Below are positions 35,890-46,957 of a DNA stretch of 64,000 nt, one piece after another. The notes under the pieces are model-generated. The model was not told the DNA's origin. It saw only the letters and a program-made list of their open reading frames with translations, and did not search any database. The position numbers were made by a program, and so were the translations under genes. This DNA is from Simmondsia chinensis (Eukaryota; Streptophyta; Magnoliopsida; Caryophyllales; Simmondsiaceae), in contig JAGTTD010000025.1 in the NCBI GenBank assembly GCA_018398585.1, positions 15,567,578 to 15,631,577 on the forward strand, in the 5' to 3' direction. Numbering within the stretch: the first letter of the stretch is position 1; each line of letters begins with the position of its first letter.

Positions 35890-36270
35890 ACTGGTTGAGA
35901 AAAATATCTTTCAGACAACATGCACTATTGGTGACAAAGTTTTCCGTGTGGTTATATCGGGAAGTTGTGAGAATGTAATTTCGGAGGAGGCGGTTACTAA
36001 GTTGAGACTGACAATGGAAGCACACCCCCATCCTTACAGGCTATATTGGTTGAAGAAAGGAAATCAGGTAGCAATTTCCAAACGATGCTTTGTGAATTTT
36101 TCTATTGGGCCCAAGTATAAGGAAGGGGTATGGTGCAATGTAGTGACCATGGACACGTGCCACCTATTATTTGGGCATCCTTGGCAGTATGATCAAGGGC
36201 TATTCACAATGGGAGGAGGAAGACATATAGTTTCCTTTTCGAGGGGGTCAAGACCGTACTATTGCTGAAG
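35890..36270 (+). pseudogene. Gypsy-E protease
   Basis: The segment reads FRVVISGSCENVISEEAV, HPHPYRLYWLKKGNQVAISK and MDTCHLLFGHPWQYDQG. In related elements the first motif contains D-S-G-S. Here the position of the catalytic Asp is Ile (V-I-S-G-S), so the aspartic protease would be dead. Confidence 0.82.
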
Positions 36271-36327
36271 AAGGAAGAGAAGCCAAAGGCTCCTTGAGCT
36301 CAACATCCCAACATTCAGGGTCGCGCC

Positions 36328-37548
36328 ATGTTTGCCAGAGAAATTGGTGCCACAAAAGTTGTGTTCATTTTGATTGAAAAGGAAGGTGATGGTGTTCCCA
36401 AAGAGTTACCGTGTGAGGTCGTGTCATTGTTGATAGAATACGCTTGTGTGTTCACGGAAGACTTACCAACCACACTACCCCCTTTACATGACATTCAACA
36501 CAGAATTGATCTGGTTCCTGGAGCGTCTTTGTCAAGCAAGCCTCATTACCGCATTAGCCCATCTGAGCATGAAGAACTTAGGCGCTAAGTAGAAGAGCTG
36601 CTTGCCAGAGGTTTTATTAGGGAGAGCTTGAGCCCTTGGGCTGTTTTGGCTTTACTAACGCCAAAGAAAGATGGAAGCTGGTGAATGTGTGTGGATAGCA
36701 GGGCCGTAAACAAGATAACAGTACGTTACCACTTTCCCATTCTGAGGCTAGATGATCTGCTAGACCAGCTTCAGTGCACCAAACTTTTTACAAAATTGGA
36801 CCTTAAGAGTGGCTACCATCAGATCCGTATCTCTCTCGAAGATGGCTTTCAAGACAAGGGAGGGTATTTATGAGTGGTTGGCCATGCCGGTTTATGTAGA
36901 ACATTCATGAGGTTTATGAACCAGGTATTACGTCCTTTTATTGGTAAGTTCGTCGTCGTTCTTTTTGATGGCATTTTGATTTATAGCCGTGAATGTAGTG
37001 AGCACATTGATCATTTGAGAGAGGTTCTCCGTTCTCTGAGGACTCAAAATCTGTTCATAACATTAAAGAAGTGTGAGTTTATGAGGGAGAGGGTGACCTT
37101 CCTTACTTTTGAGCTATACACTGATGCTTCGAAAGCTGGAATTGGCACCATTCTTAGTCAAGACGGGAGACCAATCGCTTATTTCAGTGAGAAGCTCCAT
37201 GGGGATAAATTACTTTATTTAACATATGACTTAGAGCTCTACGTCTTAGTGTGGCCGCTCCGGTATTGGAAGTCCTATATAGCAAACCGTGAATTTATAC
37301 TTTACTCAAATGACGTGGCCCTCAAACTCATTAATAGCCAAGACAAGCTATCTAAAAAACATGCTAAGTGGGCGAGTTATATCCAGCTCTTCCACTTTTC
37401 AATCAAACATAAAGCAGGGACATTGAACAAGGTGGCGGACACCTTAAGCAGAAGAACGCTGATCTTGGCGCAGTGCAAGAGCGAAGTTACTGGGTTTAAG
37501 CACTTAAAAGAAATGTATGGTGATGACCCAACCTTTGGCAGCATTTAA
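36328..37548 (+). pseudogene. Gypsy-E reverse transcriptase and RNase H
   Basis: RT begins IQHRIDLVPGASLSSKPHYR, then [56 protein letters not shown] and TFMRFMNQVLRPFIGKFVVV. The polymerase box reads LFDGIL, where active relatives have F-D-D, so one metal-binding Asp is Gly. Stops lie at about 36586, 36682 and 36871. After REVLRSLRTQNLFITLKKCEF and ERVTFL the frame goes straight to FELYTDASKAGIGTILSQDG of RNase H. About 100 residues of the connection region are missing without breaking the frame. RNase H ends in HFSIKHKAGTLNKVADTLSR. Confidence 0.88.
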
Positions 37549-38720
37549 CGAAACGCACAGCTTAGTCCAGTATCTGAGTACTCACTCTATAATGGTTTCT
37601 TGTTCAAGGGGAATCAGTTGTGTGTCCCGAACTCAAGTTAGAAGATCATTGCGGAAAAGCACAACTCCGATCATGTTGGCAGAGATAGACACTCAATCTC
37701 ACTACCGCCACCTACTACTGGCTCACAATCCGTAAGGAAGTTGAGAAGTTCGTCAAGCGATGTCTTATTTGTCAAATCTCAAAAGGGGGAATGATGAACG
37801 TTGGGCTTTATTTGCAATTACCGGTACCAAGTCAGCCATAGGCAGATGTCAGCATGGACTTTGTGTTGGAGTTACCGTGAACCATCGGTGGGGTTGATTC
37901 CATTTTTGTTGTATTTAATCAATTTTCCAAGCTGGCGCATTTCATTGGTTGTGTGAAGGCCGCAGACGCCACTCACGTTGCAGGCCTTTGCATTAAAGAT
38001 GTTTACAAGCTCCATGGTTTACCATCTAGTATTGTATCTGGCAGAGACGTACGATTTGTCAATCATTTTTGGCGGACCTTATGGAAGATGACGAACAACA
38101 CGCTCTCCTTCAGCACAGTCCATCATCCCCAAGCCGATGGACAAACAGAGGTAATCAACCGCTCTTTGGGTATTCTCTTTAGATGCTTGACGGAAGAGCA
38201 CCCCAAGGGATGGGCAATGAAGCTTCATCAGGCCAAATTTGCCTACAATAGTTCGATAAACAGGAGCACAGGGCTCCCGCCATTCCAGATCGTTTATAGG
38301 TTTGTGCTTCGAGCCCCTATTGACCTAGTACTAGTACCGGACTTGACGCGTCCCCATGGAAAGGATGAAGAATTCATCTCTTCACTCCAAGATATTCATG
38401 AACAAATGCGAGCTCAGTTATTGAAAGCAAATGCCAAGTATAAAGACAACTGTGACAGAAGGTGGCGGGGCATTTAGTTTCAAGTTGGCAAGAAGGTCTG
38501 GGTGGTTCTAACTCGAGAACGTTTCTCGGCTTGGGAATACAATAAGCTCCCGGCCTGAAAGATTGGTCCATTGGCGGTCCTTGAAAGGATCAATGATAAT
38601 GCTTACCATCTGCAACTCCTGCTGGGTATGCGAACTTCTTATATTTTTAACGTCAAGCACCTCAGTCCTTACTTTGGATAGAATGACGATGTTGATCCCC
38701 AAGCAAATGCGAGGACGAAT
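37549..38720 (+). pseudogene. Gypsy-E integrase
   Basis: A zinc-finger remnant (VKRCLICQISKGG, about 37750) precedes the core: VSMDFVLELP, DSIFVVFNQFSKLAHFIG, VSGRDVRFVNHFWRTL and HHPQADGQTEVINRSLG (37953-38477). The usual S-D-R-D at the second catalytic site is S-G-R-D. The E of QTE is present. A C-terminal part follows (VGKKVWVVLTRERF, IGPLAVLERINDNAYHLQL, FNVKHLSPY) with stops at about 38475 and 38560. No chromodomain seen. Confidence 0.85.
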
Positions 38721-38729
38721 TCTCTCCTA

Positions 38730-38740
38730 CCCAGGGAGGA
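38730..38740 (+). other. Polypurine tract of Gypsy-E
   Basis: CCCAGGGAGGA lies immediately before the 3' LTR start TGATGCAGCC. Confidence 0.65.
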
Positions 38741-39149
38741 TGATGCAGCCAGCTGAAGCAAGATGAGCGGTAGCGGCAGGAGGCTTCGCGCCACGCCAAG
38801 GCCAACAGAACGTTGAATTGGCCAATGATCCCACCAAGGCTTTTGCTGAGATTTTGCTGATTTTGTTAACTTATTTGATTATTTCCCATATTTGCTGATT
38901 TGATTAGTTCCCTAAAATAATCTAAATTTGAATTCAAATTCCCTTAGTCATCCTCTATGTAAGGAGGGGAGAAGCTAGTGTTAGGAATCCAATTTTTAGA
39001 TTATTTTGAAGTATATTTCCATTGTAACCTCGCTTTCTCTAACTGTGAGAAACGATTTTATCATCCTCTTTCTTATTTTATTTAATAAAATTCAAAAGGA
39101 AGGTCGTCGAGCATTTTCGTACCCCATTTTCCTATCACACGCTGCATCA
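38741..39149 (+). repeat. 3' LTR of Gypsy-E
   Basis: It runs TGATGCAGCCAGCTGAAGC to GCTGCATCA, followed by the TSD copy CTTTC. It is 41 bp shorter than the 5' LTR, mainly in the GCGGTAG-rich start. Confidence 0.9.
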
Positions 39150-39391
39150 CTTTCTCCAGTCCCCTTGTTGACTGAGGACTGTTTGAGGTGCGTCATAGCG
39201 CTGCAAAGATCCCCTTGGTGCACCATCGAAAGACTCTGCCCGCTTGATCTCATGATCCAAAACCTTAGCCTTAATGACCATAGTTTCTTCTCACCAGGTT
39301 CTAGGTAACTTGTACCCTGATGTTAACTTAGCTAAATCTTTGGCTACCTTGTTTTGCTCTCTGGGTGGTTTGCTACAGCGTTTGCTAGGGC

Positions 39392-39730
39392 TTACACCTT
39401 GACTGACTTTTGTGAGATATAAATTAACTCAAATTGAAGTAGAGCTAAGCCCCACTTATTCAATCTTCCTCTCAAAAATAGCCTATCTAGCATATACTCA
39501 TAGACATCTATTTGGGCAACCACATATATAGTGAACGCTAGGAAATAATATCTCATTTTTGTAAATGCATAGAACAAAGATGGACACAATTTTTCAATTG
39601 AATAATATTTTATTTCACACTCGTTTAAACAACAGCTAAGGTAGAACACATCTTGTTCAAAACCTTGCTCATTATCTTGCATAAGCAAACAACCAAAAGA
39701 TTCCTCAGAAGCAGAGACATAGATCTTCAA
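39392..39730 (-). pseudogene. Tat-D RNase H
   Basis: The frame reads KIYVSASEESFGCLLMQDNE, EQDVFYLSCCLNECEIKYY, IEKLCPSLFYAFTKMRYYFL, IYVVAQIDVYEYMLDRLFLR and NKWGLALLQFELIYISQKSV. It is open for 112 codons and keeps the pattern of Tat-lineage RNase H. Unusually, it lacks the first Asp of the D-E-D-D set (VSASEES where gypsy RNase H typically has a D near this point). Gypsy-E lies 240 bp downstream. Confidence 0.85.
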
Positions 39731-40023
39731 ATACTTGCCCTAATTTGGTGGAATAATTGCTGGTGACCTAATCAAGTACTTTTTAATGGTTTCGTACACT
39801 GCTTGATGTGGATGCTCCCACCTAAAGTCTTTCTCAGACTTGAGTCTTAATAGTGGCGGGAAGACTTTTGTTCTTCCTACTACATTTCAGATGAAACGTC
39901 TTTGGAAATTAACCTACCCCAAGAGGTTTTGAAGCTCCTTTTTATTTGAAGGCGGCTGGGCCACCTGGATGGCCTTGGTCTTGTTGATATCCATCTTGAT
40001 GCCCTTTTCGTGTACCAAAAAGC

Positions 40024-40692
40024 CTAGACGTTTTCGCTCATCCTAAGAAACGCACCCTTTAAGTCATCCAAGTGCTTAACTTGGGATTTTGATTTGACCA
40101 TAAGGTCATCTATATAGACTTCCATGGTCTTGCCAATGAGGTCAAGAAAAATCATGTTCATGGCTCTCTGATAGGTGGCACCAACATTCTTCAAACCAAA
40201 AGGCATGGCTAGCCATTCAAACGTCCCTATTGACTTAGGAAATTTGAATGTTGTCTCATAGGTATCCTCCGAGGCTATCATAACTTGGTAATACCTGCAG
40301 TAGCCATCGATGAAGGACAAAACCTCATGCCTTGAGGCTGAGTCAATGAGGACATTAGCAATAGGCATTGGGTACTCGTCCTTTGGGGTGGCTGCATTCA
40401 AATCTCTAAAATCAATACAAACCTTGATTTTACCATTCTTTTTTATGACAGGGACAATATCAGCCAGCCATTTAACATATCCGACTATTCTAATGGATTT
40501 GGCCTTCAGAATTCTTTCAATTTCTTCCTTGACCAAGCTAATTACTTCTTGGTACATCCTCCTTTGGCCCTGAATGATGGGCTTCGCGCCAGGCTTGATA
40601 AGAAGCCTATGCTCAACCAATTTTCTATCGAGGCCAAGCATCTCATGGTGGTCCCAGATAAAACAATCCTTGAATTCATGAATTAAAGTCAA
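40024..40692 (-). CDS. Tat-D reverse transcriptase domain (open frame)
   Basis: RT copies the retrotransposon RNA into cDNA. This 222-codon frame has no stops and contains the expected series: EHRLLIKPGAKPIIQGQRR, EEIERILKAKSIR, YVKWLADIVPVIKKNGKIKV, CIDFRDLNAATPKDEYPMPI, LSFIDGYCRYYQVMIA, FEWLAMPFGLKNVGATYQRA and MEVYIDDLMVKSKS. The Y-I-D-D box and the upstream Asp (FIDGY) are intact. The neighbouring gag and INT are broken, so it is a preserved domain in a dead element. Confidence 0.9.
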   Translation of the reverse strand: MTLIHEFKDCFIWDHHEMLGLDRKLVEHRLLIKPGAKPIIQGQRRMYQEVISLVKEEIERILKAKSIRIVGYVKWLADIVPVIKKNGKIKVCIDFRDLNAATPKDEYPMPIANVLIDSASRHEVLSFIDGYCRYYQVMIASEDTYETTFKFPKSIGTFEWLAMPFGLKNVGATYQRAMNMIFLDLIGKTMEVYIDDLMVKSKSQVKHLDDLKGAFLRMSENV

Positions 40693-41494
40693 GTACTACT
40701 CTCTCTTCTCCTTACAAAGCAGAGCGCTTAGATAGGAAGGCTTTGGATCTTTTGTTGAGCCCAAATTAACCTCGAGGGGTAGGTCTTGGACTTCGGCCTT
40801 TAGATCCTCCATCTTGGCTGGTGCCGCTCTTAAATCAGAGCACTCTAACTCCTTTTCTTGTGCTATATAGACTTGAAAACCATGAAATAGTTATTAATTC
40901 TAGAACTGATCCTTAGCATGCCAGGCCTCGAACTTCGCTATTGCTGAGGAAATGGCCTCATGGGCCATTACTGGGAAGTCTTGGTACCTTCTCATTGGGA
41001 TTGTGGAGTGCTCTGGAAGTCCCCTTCATCAAAAATGGTCCTCATGTACCCCCAAAAGTTAGACTTGACCTCCAGTTGACCTATCGCAGCATCTGTTAGT
41101 GGGCTGTCCAAGATGGCTATCATGTCATTGTTGGGCATCTTGTGGACTGGTCCTCTTGACATCTAGGGGTTCATGCCATCTTCATATAATTTTGCCTCAA
41201 CATAGTTGGAAATAAGTCATGAATGACCTGTTATCTGCCATAACAACCTCATACTTATCATGGTTCCAAAAGAATAGCAACTAGTGTAGTGAAGATGGAA
41301 TACAATAATTGGCATGCAGCCAAATTCTACCAAGCAAAGCATTATAGCTCGAGATAGTTTCCACCCCAAAGAAAGATGTCAGCCTACTTAAGCTGCCAAC
41401 TATTAAGTCAATCGGGATGAATCCTTTAGATTTGGTGATAGCTCCTAAGAAGCCACAAATCACCACATTCGAAGTGATCAAGTCCTCTTGAGAC

Positions 41495-41821
41495 TTACTG
41501 ATGACCCCCCAACATATATGCAGGCAATACATTGATGGTTGCACTAATATCCACTAATACTCTATTTACCAAAATGCTATCAAATGTGGCCTTGATATAT
41601 AAAGCCTTAATGTGTTTATTGGTGGTATTAGGCCCATCAAACATCATCTTCATTATGTTAGGTAGATCATCAGGCAATTTTAGTGTTGTAGCATTAACTT
41701 TATAAGATAAAGGATCGAGTGTTCCTTCAGTGGCTGCTACTTCTACCACTAACGCCACTTGAGGCTCCTCATCCACTATTATCACTTCACCCTCGAGACC
41801 TTCTTGAGCATCAGCTACCAT
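41495..41821 (-). pseudogene. Tat-D protease region
   Basis: This 108-codon frame ends ALYIKATFDSILVNRVLVDI followed by SATINVLPAYML. In Tat proteases the motif is LVD-S/T-G-A-TINVLP. Here it reads D-I-S-A, so the Asp is kept but the Gly is changed. The N-terminal half is acidic (EGLEGEVIIVDEEPQVAL). Confidence 0.8.
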
Positions 41822-42904
41822 GAATTTCTAGGGAAGGAGTACTGCATTTCTAACATCAACCTTTTTAGGAAGCATCTCAAATTGTATCTGAATTCCTTGG
41901 TCTACCCCTTTCTCAGGGCTGTCAACCATGGTAGTATCCTAATCTTGTTGTGCAGGACTGCTTTTAGTTAGCATGTCGGGCTCTTGAGGTTGGTTCTTGA
42001 GATCAACCTCTGAGGTTCGAGATTCTTCCATTGGCTGGGGAAAATCGTCTTCGTAGAAATCGTTTTTGATGTCAGACCAAGTTGGGTTGACACGATCCAA
42101 TGGTTCCACCAAGTTGATGCCGAGAGGGAAGTACTCCTCTTCATTCTCAACTGATTTTAGTGCTAGGGAGTCCTTAGCAAGGTGATCCCCCCAAGATTCT
42201 CGCTCTATTGAAGATGAGAGACTAACTCCTCTTTCAAGTTTTCTATGAGTTGGCCCTCTAGCAGCTCGGTCACTGGATCTTAAAGATCCATATGGTAGAC
42301 TTGCTTGCCATCATGAACCTTGGCTTCTTCTTGAGAGAACTTGGTCAGGCAAGATTTAAGAAAAATTCTTCATTGAAACTACTGTTTTCGCAGCTATCTC
42401 CTTTTTTGAGTTCGAGTAAGGTTGAAAGGAGCAACTACCCCCTGATCAAGGTTATTCCTCTTCCAAATATTACCAAACCTTGCACCCGATGGCTGGTACC
42501 CAGACAATCATGGTGTCGAGCTGGTATCCACGTCTAGTAAATTTTGGGTTCCTCTTAGGGTGCCCTGTTCTCATAATGATCTGAGTCTTCGAGGGCGAAT
42601 CCTTGACCAAACCACTTTTTTTGAGATTTCTCAGATGGCATCTTTAGCTCCAGTAGCAGATCGACAGGGGATATATATTAGGGAAGTTGCTTGAGTTTCC
42701 TCATTGCAACTTGTATTCTCCCACAACATTGCTCACAAGCCAAATATGACATCTTTTCCAAGTCTCGAGAAACTTTCTCTCGATTGGTGAGATTATAAAA
42801 GATCCCTAATTACCGCTAATCTTTATAGCCAATTCTACCGCCGCTATTAATGTAATGGAGGAATCATTGTAGAGCTTGATCAATAGATTCTTAAAAACAA
42901 CACA

Positions 42905-45497
42905 TTAATTAGTAGGGTGAAGCTCAGTGATGTGGCACCGACATATCCCCTCATCCCATGTGCACACTAGTCTTGGGAATCCAAGTATACCTTCAATGAC
43001 CAGCGGTTCGAAAAGGTGGCTAGGCACCCTTGCCTTGTAATTGTCGCTAAGAACCATCTTCCTCTTGTATAAGGAAGAAGGGTTAGTCTGGACACAACAA
43101 GGCACATTCTTGTTAATAGTTTTAACAATGTTAACCTGAAGAGGACTCAAAAAAGGGTCTTTATCTACACTCATTTGTCCTTCTTTTAGGAAAATCAATT
43201 CCCTTGCTTGTATGGTGTCTTGAACCACGTTCCTAAAGATTATGCAGTTCTTCATTGAATGAGTCAACAAATCGTGCCACTTATAGTATGCCTTCCCCTT
43301 ACTTGAGTTGGGATCTAGTTTTCTATGTTTACGCCTGACTTTGAGTTTATTTTTTGCCTCAACCTAATTGAATACTACATCGGCTCTAGAAAGGTCAAAC
43401 GAATATTTTCTCAAGTCTTGGGACTGGTAAGACTTCCTGGCTTTGTTGTCCTTCTTGATCAAAGGATTACAAACCATGGGAAGTCCCTTAACGTATTCAG
43501 CCACATCAATTTCATATGGAGGGTCATCTTCGTCCTCCATTAGGTTTTGCATGTTGGTCCCATGCGCGCTGTTTTTCTTAAGGCTTTCTTCTTTTAGGAC
43601 TGCTTCGTATCTAGCGGCATATTCTGCTAGCTAAAGATGCACCATAAAGTTAGAGCCCTCAAATTTCTTCCTGAATTCAATATCCATGCTGTTAAGGGCC
43701 AGTTTGGCATAATCAACCTTAAGAAGGGCAACGGTACATTTTAGCCCGGCTCACTTAAACCGGTTAATATATTCTTCCACTGACTTGCCTAGCTTTTGTC
43801 TCACTCAAGCCAAGTCTGACATGGAAGTTCCTAATTCCATTCTTAGGAATTGGGCCTGGAATTGTTTGGCCATATCATCCAAACAGTAGATGGAATTAAG
43901 GGGAAGGCTAATGTACCACTGGAAAGTAGTCCCAGTCAATGAGCTAGGCAATAGCCTTAGCTTGAGATATTGGTTATCTGCAGCCTTTCAACATTGGCAA
44001 TTAAATCTTGCCAAGTGCCCGAGAGCAAAAATTGTCCCTTCCCCTGAAAAGAGGAAAAACTTGGGGATTTTGTATCCTGAAGGAAAAGAGTAATTCCTGT
44101 CTATGTAGTCAGGGTAAGGTTTACTATACAAGGGTCTGTTGACCCTTGCATGGCCTAGCTCTTACATTTGCTTAGTGAGGGCAACCTGTTGATCTTAGAG
44201 GGGAAGGTTAGGCACATGATTATGCGCTTGCCACTGGCCCCTATGGGGGTGAGGATCTCAAGGGGATCCACAGGATACCCCTGAGCAACAATCACAATTA
44301 AGCGTGAGAATGGTTGTTGCCCTCCAAACCCTGGATAAACCCCTTGGTCATAGTGGTCATGTGATTGGTTGGCCATGAAGTATACCCTAGTTTGGAACTG
44401 GGTTACGTTGTGTGCCAAAAAACATACCAATATTAGCAGGCCGTTGGTTCATCCTTGCCTAATCAATCCCTAAGTCATGATCTTAAGGAAGTGGGTTGTT
44501 GTTTTGCCCATTTTTTCCTCCAATGTGATAAGTATGATGAGGACTAGGTTAAGAAGCCTGGTCTACTAAAGCAGGGACCTGACCTTGCACTCTTAGTTCC
44601 AAGCCTTAAGTGGGCCTCTAGATCACCTCTACCACTTTAGCAGAGTATGCACGGCTATGCCCCTCTATCTCGATGACAGGGAACGATGTGTAGTAGGGTT
44701 GAGGTCCCTTGAAGTCAGAGAGAGACTCTGGTTAGAAGGGCCAGCAACTCCTAGAGGCACGTTATCAATTCTATAACTCGTGGAGTTGCCACAGGTGGGT
44801 TTTCCGTTCCTTCAAGGACTGCATGGTCAACCTGTACAACTGGTAATCATAAGCACAAGGGGGCCTTGTGAGCATAACTAGAGGGTACTGTTGGGGGTTG
44901 GGGGGGGGGGGGGGGGGGGGGTACAGGTACAAGGCTAAGTTTCCTGAAATCCTCCCTAACGGCTTGGACCAAGCCATTATGAGCCTTAGCTATCTCACCA
45001 AAATAGGTTCGACTTCAACTGCTGCCCGCCCAGCGACACCCTTACCAATAAGGGTAGAGGTAGAAAACAAGGTCGAGTTCATTTCTACCAAGAATCTATC
45101 AGTCTCTTTGTGAAGCCTTTCATTCGTAAAGGTTCCAGTGTCATTAATTTTGACTCTCATGGCGGCAGAGTTTCACGCTTAGGTGCTAGATTGTGTTCTG
45201 TTTTTGCACATTGCCTCTCGAAGCTTCTCTCATTGTCTGTTGGACTCTTTGGTCCGCAATCTATAAAAGATGTTTGTGCAGAGCCATGAAACCCTTGTGA
45301 AAATTGCCATCAAGCCCAATACATTCATCTTCTGGGATATCATCGTCACCGCCACTTTCACTGCCATGGTGGTGACTTGGCTCATCCCTTTGAGATATAA
45401 GACTTTGCTCAAGAGGATGCTCGAGTGGGGATCTAATAAGGGCTAAGCCTTTCGGTTGCTCGTGCTTGAGGACACTAGACCTCCTAGTTCTGACCAT
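42905..45497 (-). pseudogene. Tat-D gag
   Basis: From ATG at 45497 the frame gives MVRTRRSSVLKHEQPKGLAL and an acidic stretch, then breaks. Further along, in shifting frames, are FQAQFLRMELGTSMSDLA, VRQKLGKSVEEYINRFK, KVDYAKLALNSMDIEFRKKF and LAEYAARYEAVLKEES (about 43550-43880), the retrotrans_gag pattern. The C-terminal part is GKAYYKWHDLLTHSMKNCII and FRNVVQDTIQARELIF (42905-43290), a zinc-finger-like segment typical of Tat gag. A run of 22 G (44900-44921) lies inside. Many stops are present. Confidence 0.82.
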
Positions 45498-45592
45498 TGG
45501 TGAATGGCTAGCAATTATGTTCTAGTAATCCACGACGGGCTAAAGACAATGAAGTCTTGTTTCAAGCCTCCAACTTTGGTCTCCAAAAGGAG

Positions 45593-46942
45593 TGTTTGCT
45601 CTATTTTGTTTTAAGTGATATATGCGTGGCCGCCATATAATATGAAAACAAAACAAACTTGTGAAAGGGATTCACCACGACTAGGGAATGAGCGCAATTA
45701 TGAACAGCACGTCTTTGACCTTAACCACTCACCATTATTGGAGAAATTGTTGTGATATGTTGGTGTATAATATTATACCATGAGTTCTGCTTATGCTTCA
45801 ATTAAGAACACCTTATTCAAATATTATCGTGGATTTTTTTCATGTATATTTGTGACAGAAAATTAAAGGATATGGACTTAACTGAAGTGGCAGTTAGAGT
45901 GATGGAGCAGGGCTCGCGGACACCTTTTCTCGTAGACTTAAAATTCAGGAACTGGGGTAGAGACAAACCTAAGAGCTCAGCAGTCCACTTATAAGCTCGT
46001 GTCAATCAGTTTTTAAGCCTGGCACCCTTCATTTATAATAACTAGAATGAGTTTAGGTCTGAGAAGATTAAGGTGGAGCAAACCGTATTCAGGTCGCTAG
46101 ATTAGGATCAACGTAATCAAGGGACAAGCCTTAGCCGTCAAAGCCATAATCAAGGGTGTGAACCTATGTTCATATGATGTATAAAGTAGTGATAATAGTG
46201 TTAAGACAAACGCAATTAAGGGACAAAGTCTTGGCTATCAAAGCCTTAAACTAAAGCCACAAATCTCAACTTGTCGATTTCGAAAAACAGATTAAAACTA
46301 GAAAGTCCTATTTGAAGACCGAGAACTGTATTATAATGAAAGTACGTACAACAATGATCTATGTTACGCTACTCCTAGGAAAAGAGCACAAGTGTGCTAA
46401 AAAAAACTTTGAAGAAGTTTGGTATTTGTGTATGTATTCTATTTTGGACTGATGCAGAGTCCTTTATAGAAAAAGAAAATAACTACTGCTTGCAATTTCA
46501 CTGCAAGTTCACCCACGTCTGGCCAATAAGTTGTAACTTTGCGCGTGTTTGTCTTCTATCAATATGTCTTGAGTTTTTGGAGGGAAATCCTTGATTCCCA
46601 TGTTCGGATTCTTAGTAGAAGTTCCCTCTAGAAGCCCTGTGTCTTGAAGACCCATATAGCTGAAAGTGTGCCCCAAGTAAGTACATCGAGCAGGAAAGCC
46701 ACCGTTCTTGCAGCCTTCCTGGCAACCCTTTGAGCTCGTGCTCATATCACCCTTCAGCCTTCTTAAGCCTAGAGTGGCCGTTACCCTTGTCTAGGGTAAT
46801 GATGTTCTTACGTACTAGGCTTGAGATGCCATTATCACAATACCTAAAGGCTCGACTCCTCTTTAGGAGGACCTCACATGCCACATGGCACTCTTCCCAA
46901 AAATAGCATCATCCTAGCCCTATCAAAATTAGAGTGTAAAAA
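45593..46942 (-). repeat. 5' LTR of Tat-D
   Basis: On minus it runs from TTTTTACACTCTAATTTTG (TG mutated to TT) to AGAGCAAACA. The internal side continues CTCCTTTTGGAGACCAAAG, where TGGAGACC may be a decayed PBS. The PBS type is not certain. Confidence 0.88.
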
Positions 46943-46957
46943 ACATCAACAAGTATT

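Larger units (their letters stand above)
34257..39149 (+). mobile_element. Gypsy-E: chromovirus-like Ty3/gypsy element nested in Tat-D
   Basis: The LTRs are 34257-34706 and 38741-39149, starting TGATGCAGC (left copy TAATGCAGC) and ending GCATCA. A perfect 5-bp TSD, CTTTC, lies at 34252-34256 and 39150-39154. The PBS is TTGGCATCAGAGC and the PPT is CCCAGGGAGGA. Gene order on plus is gag with a zinc knuckle, PR, RT, RNase H, INT. Motifs are of the chromovirus type, but no chromodomain was recognised. Stops, two mutated catalytic motifs and an internal deletion make it inactive. Confidence 0.92.
28919..46942 (-). mobile_element. Tat-D: Ty3/gypsy Tat-type retrotransposon, complete gene order but decayed
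   Basis: LTRs lie at 45593-46942 (5', 1350 bp) and 28919-31834 (3', about 1.36 kb once the LTR-F insert is removed). They start TGTTTACACCCT and end AAACA on minus. The flanking 5-mers ATGTC (28914-28918) and ACATC (46943-46947) are both one deamination from ACGTC, which is the array consensus at that point. Gag, PR, RT, RNase H and INT follow in Ty3 order on minus. Gypsy-E separates RNase H from INT. RT motifs such as YPMPIANVLID and EVYIDD place it in the Tat/Athila branch. Confidence 0.92.
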
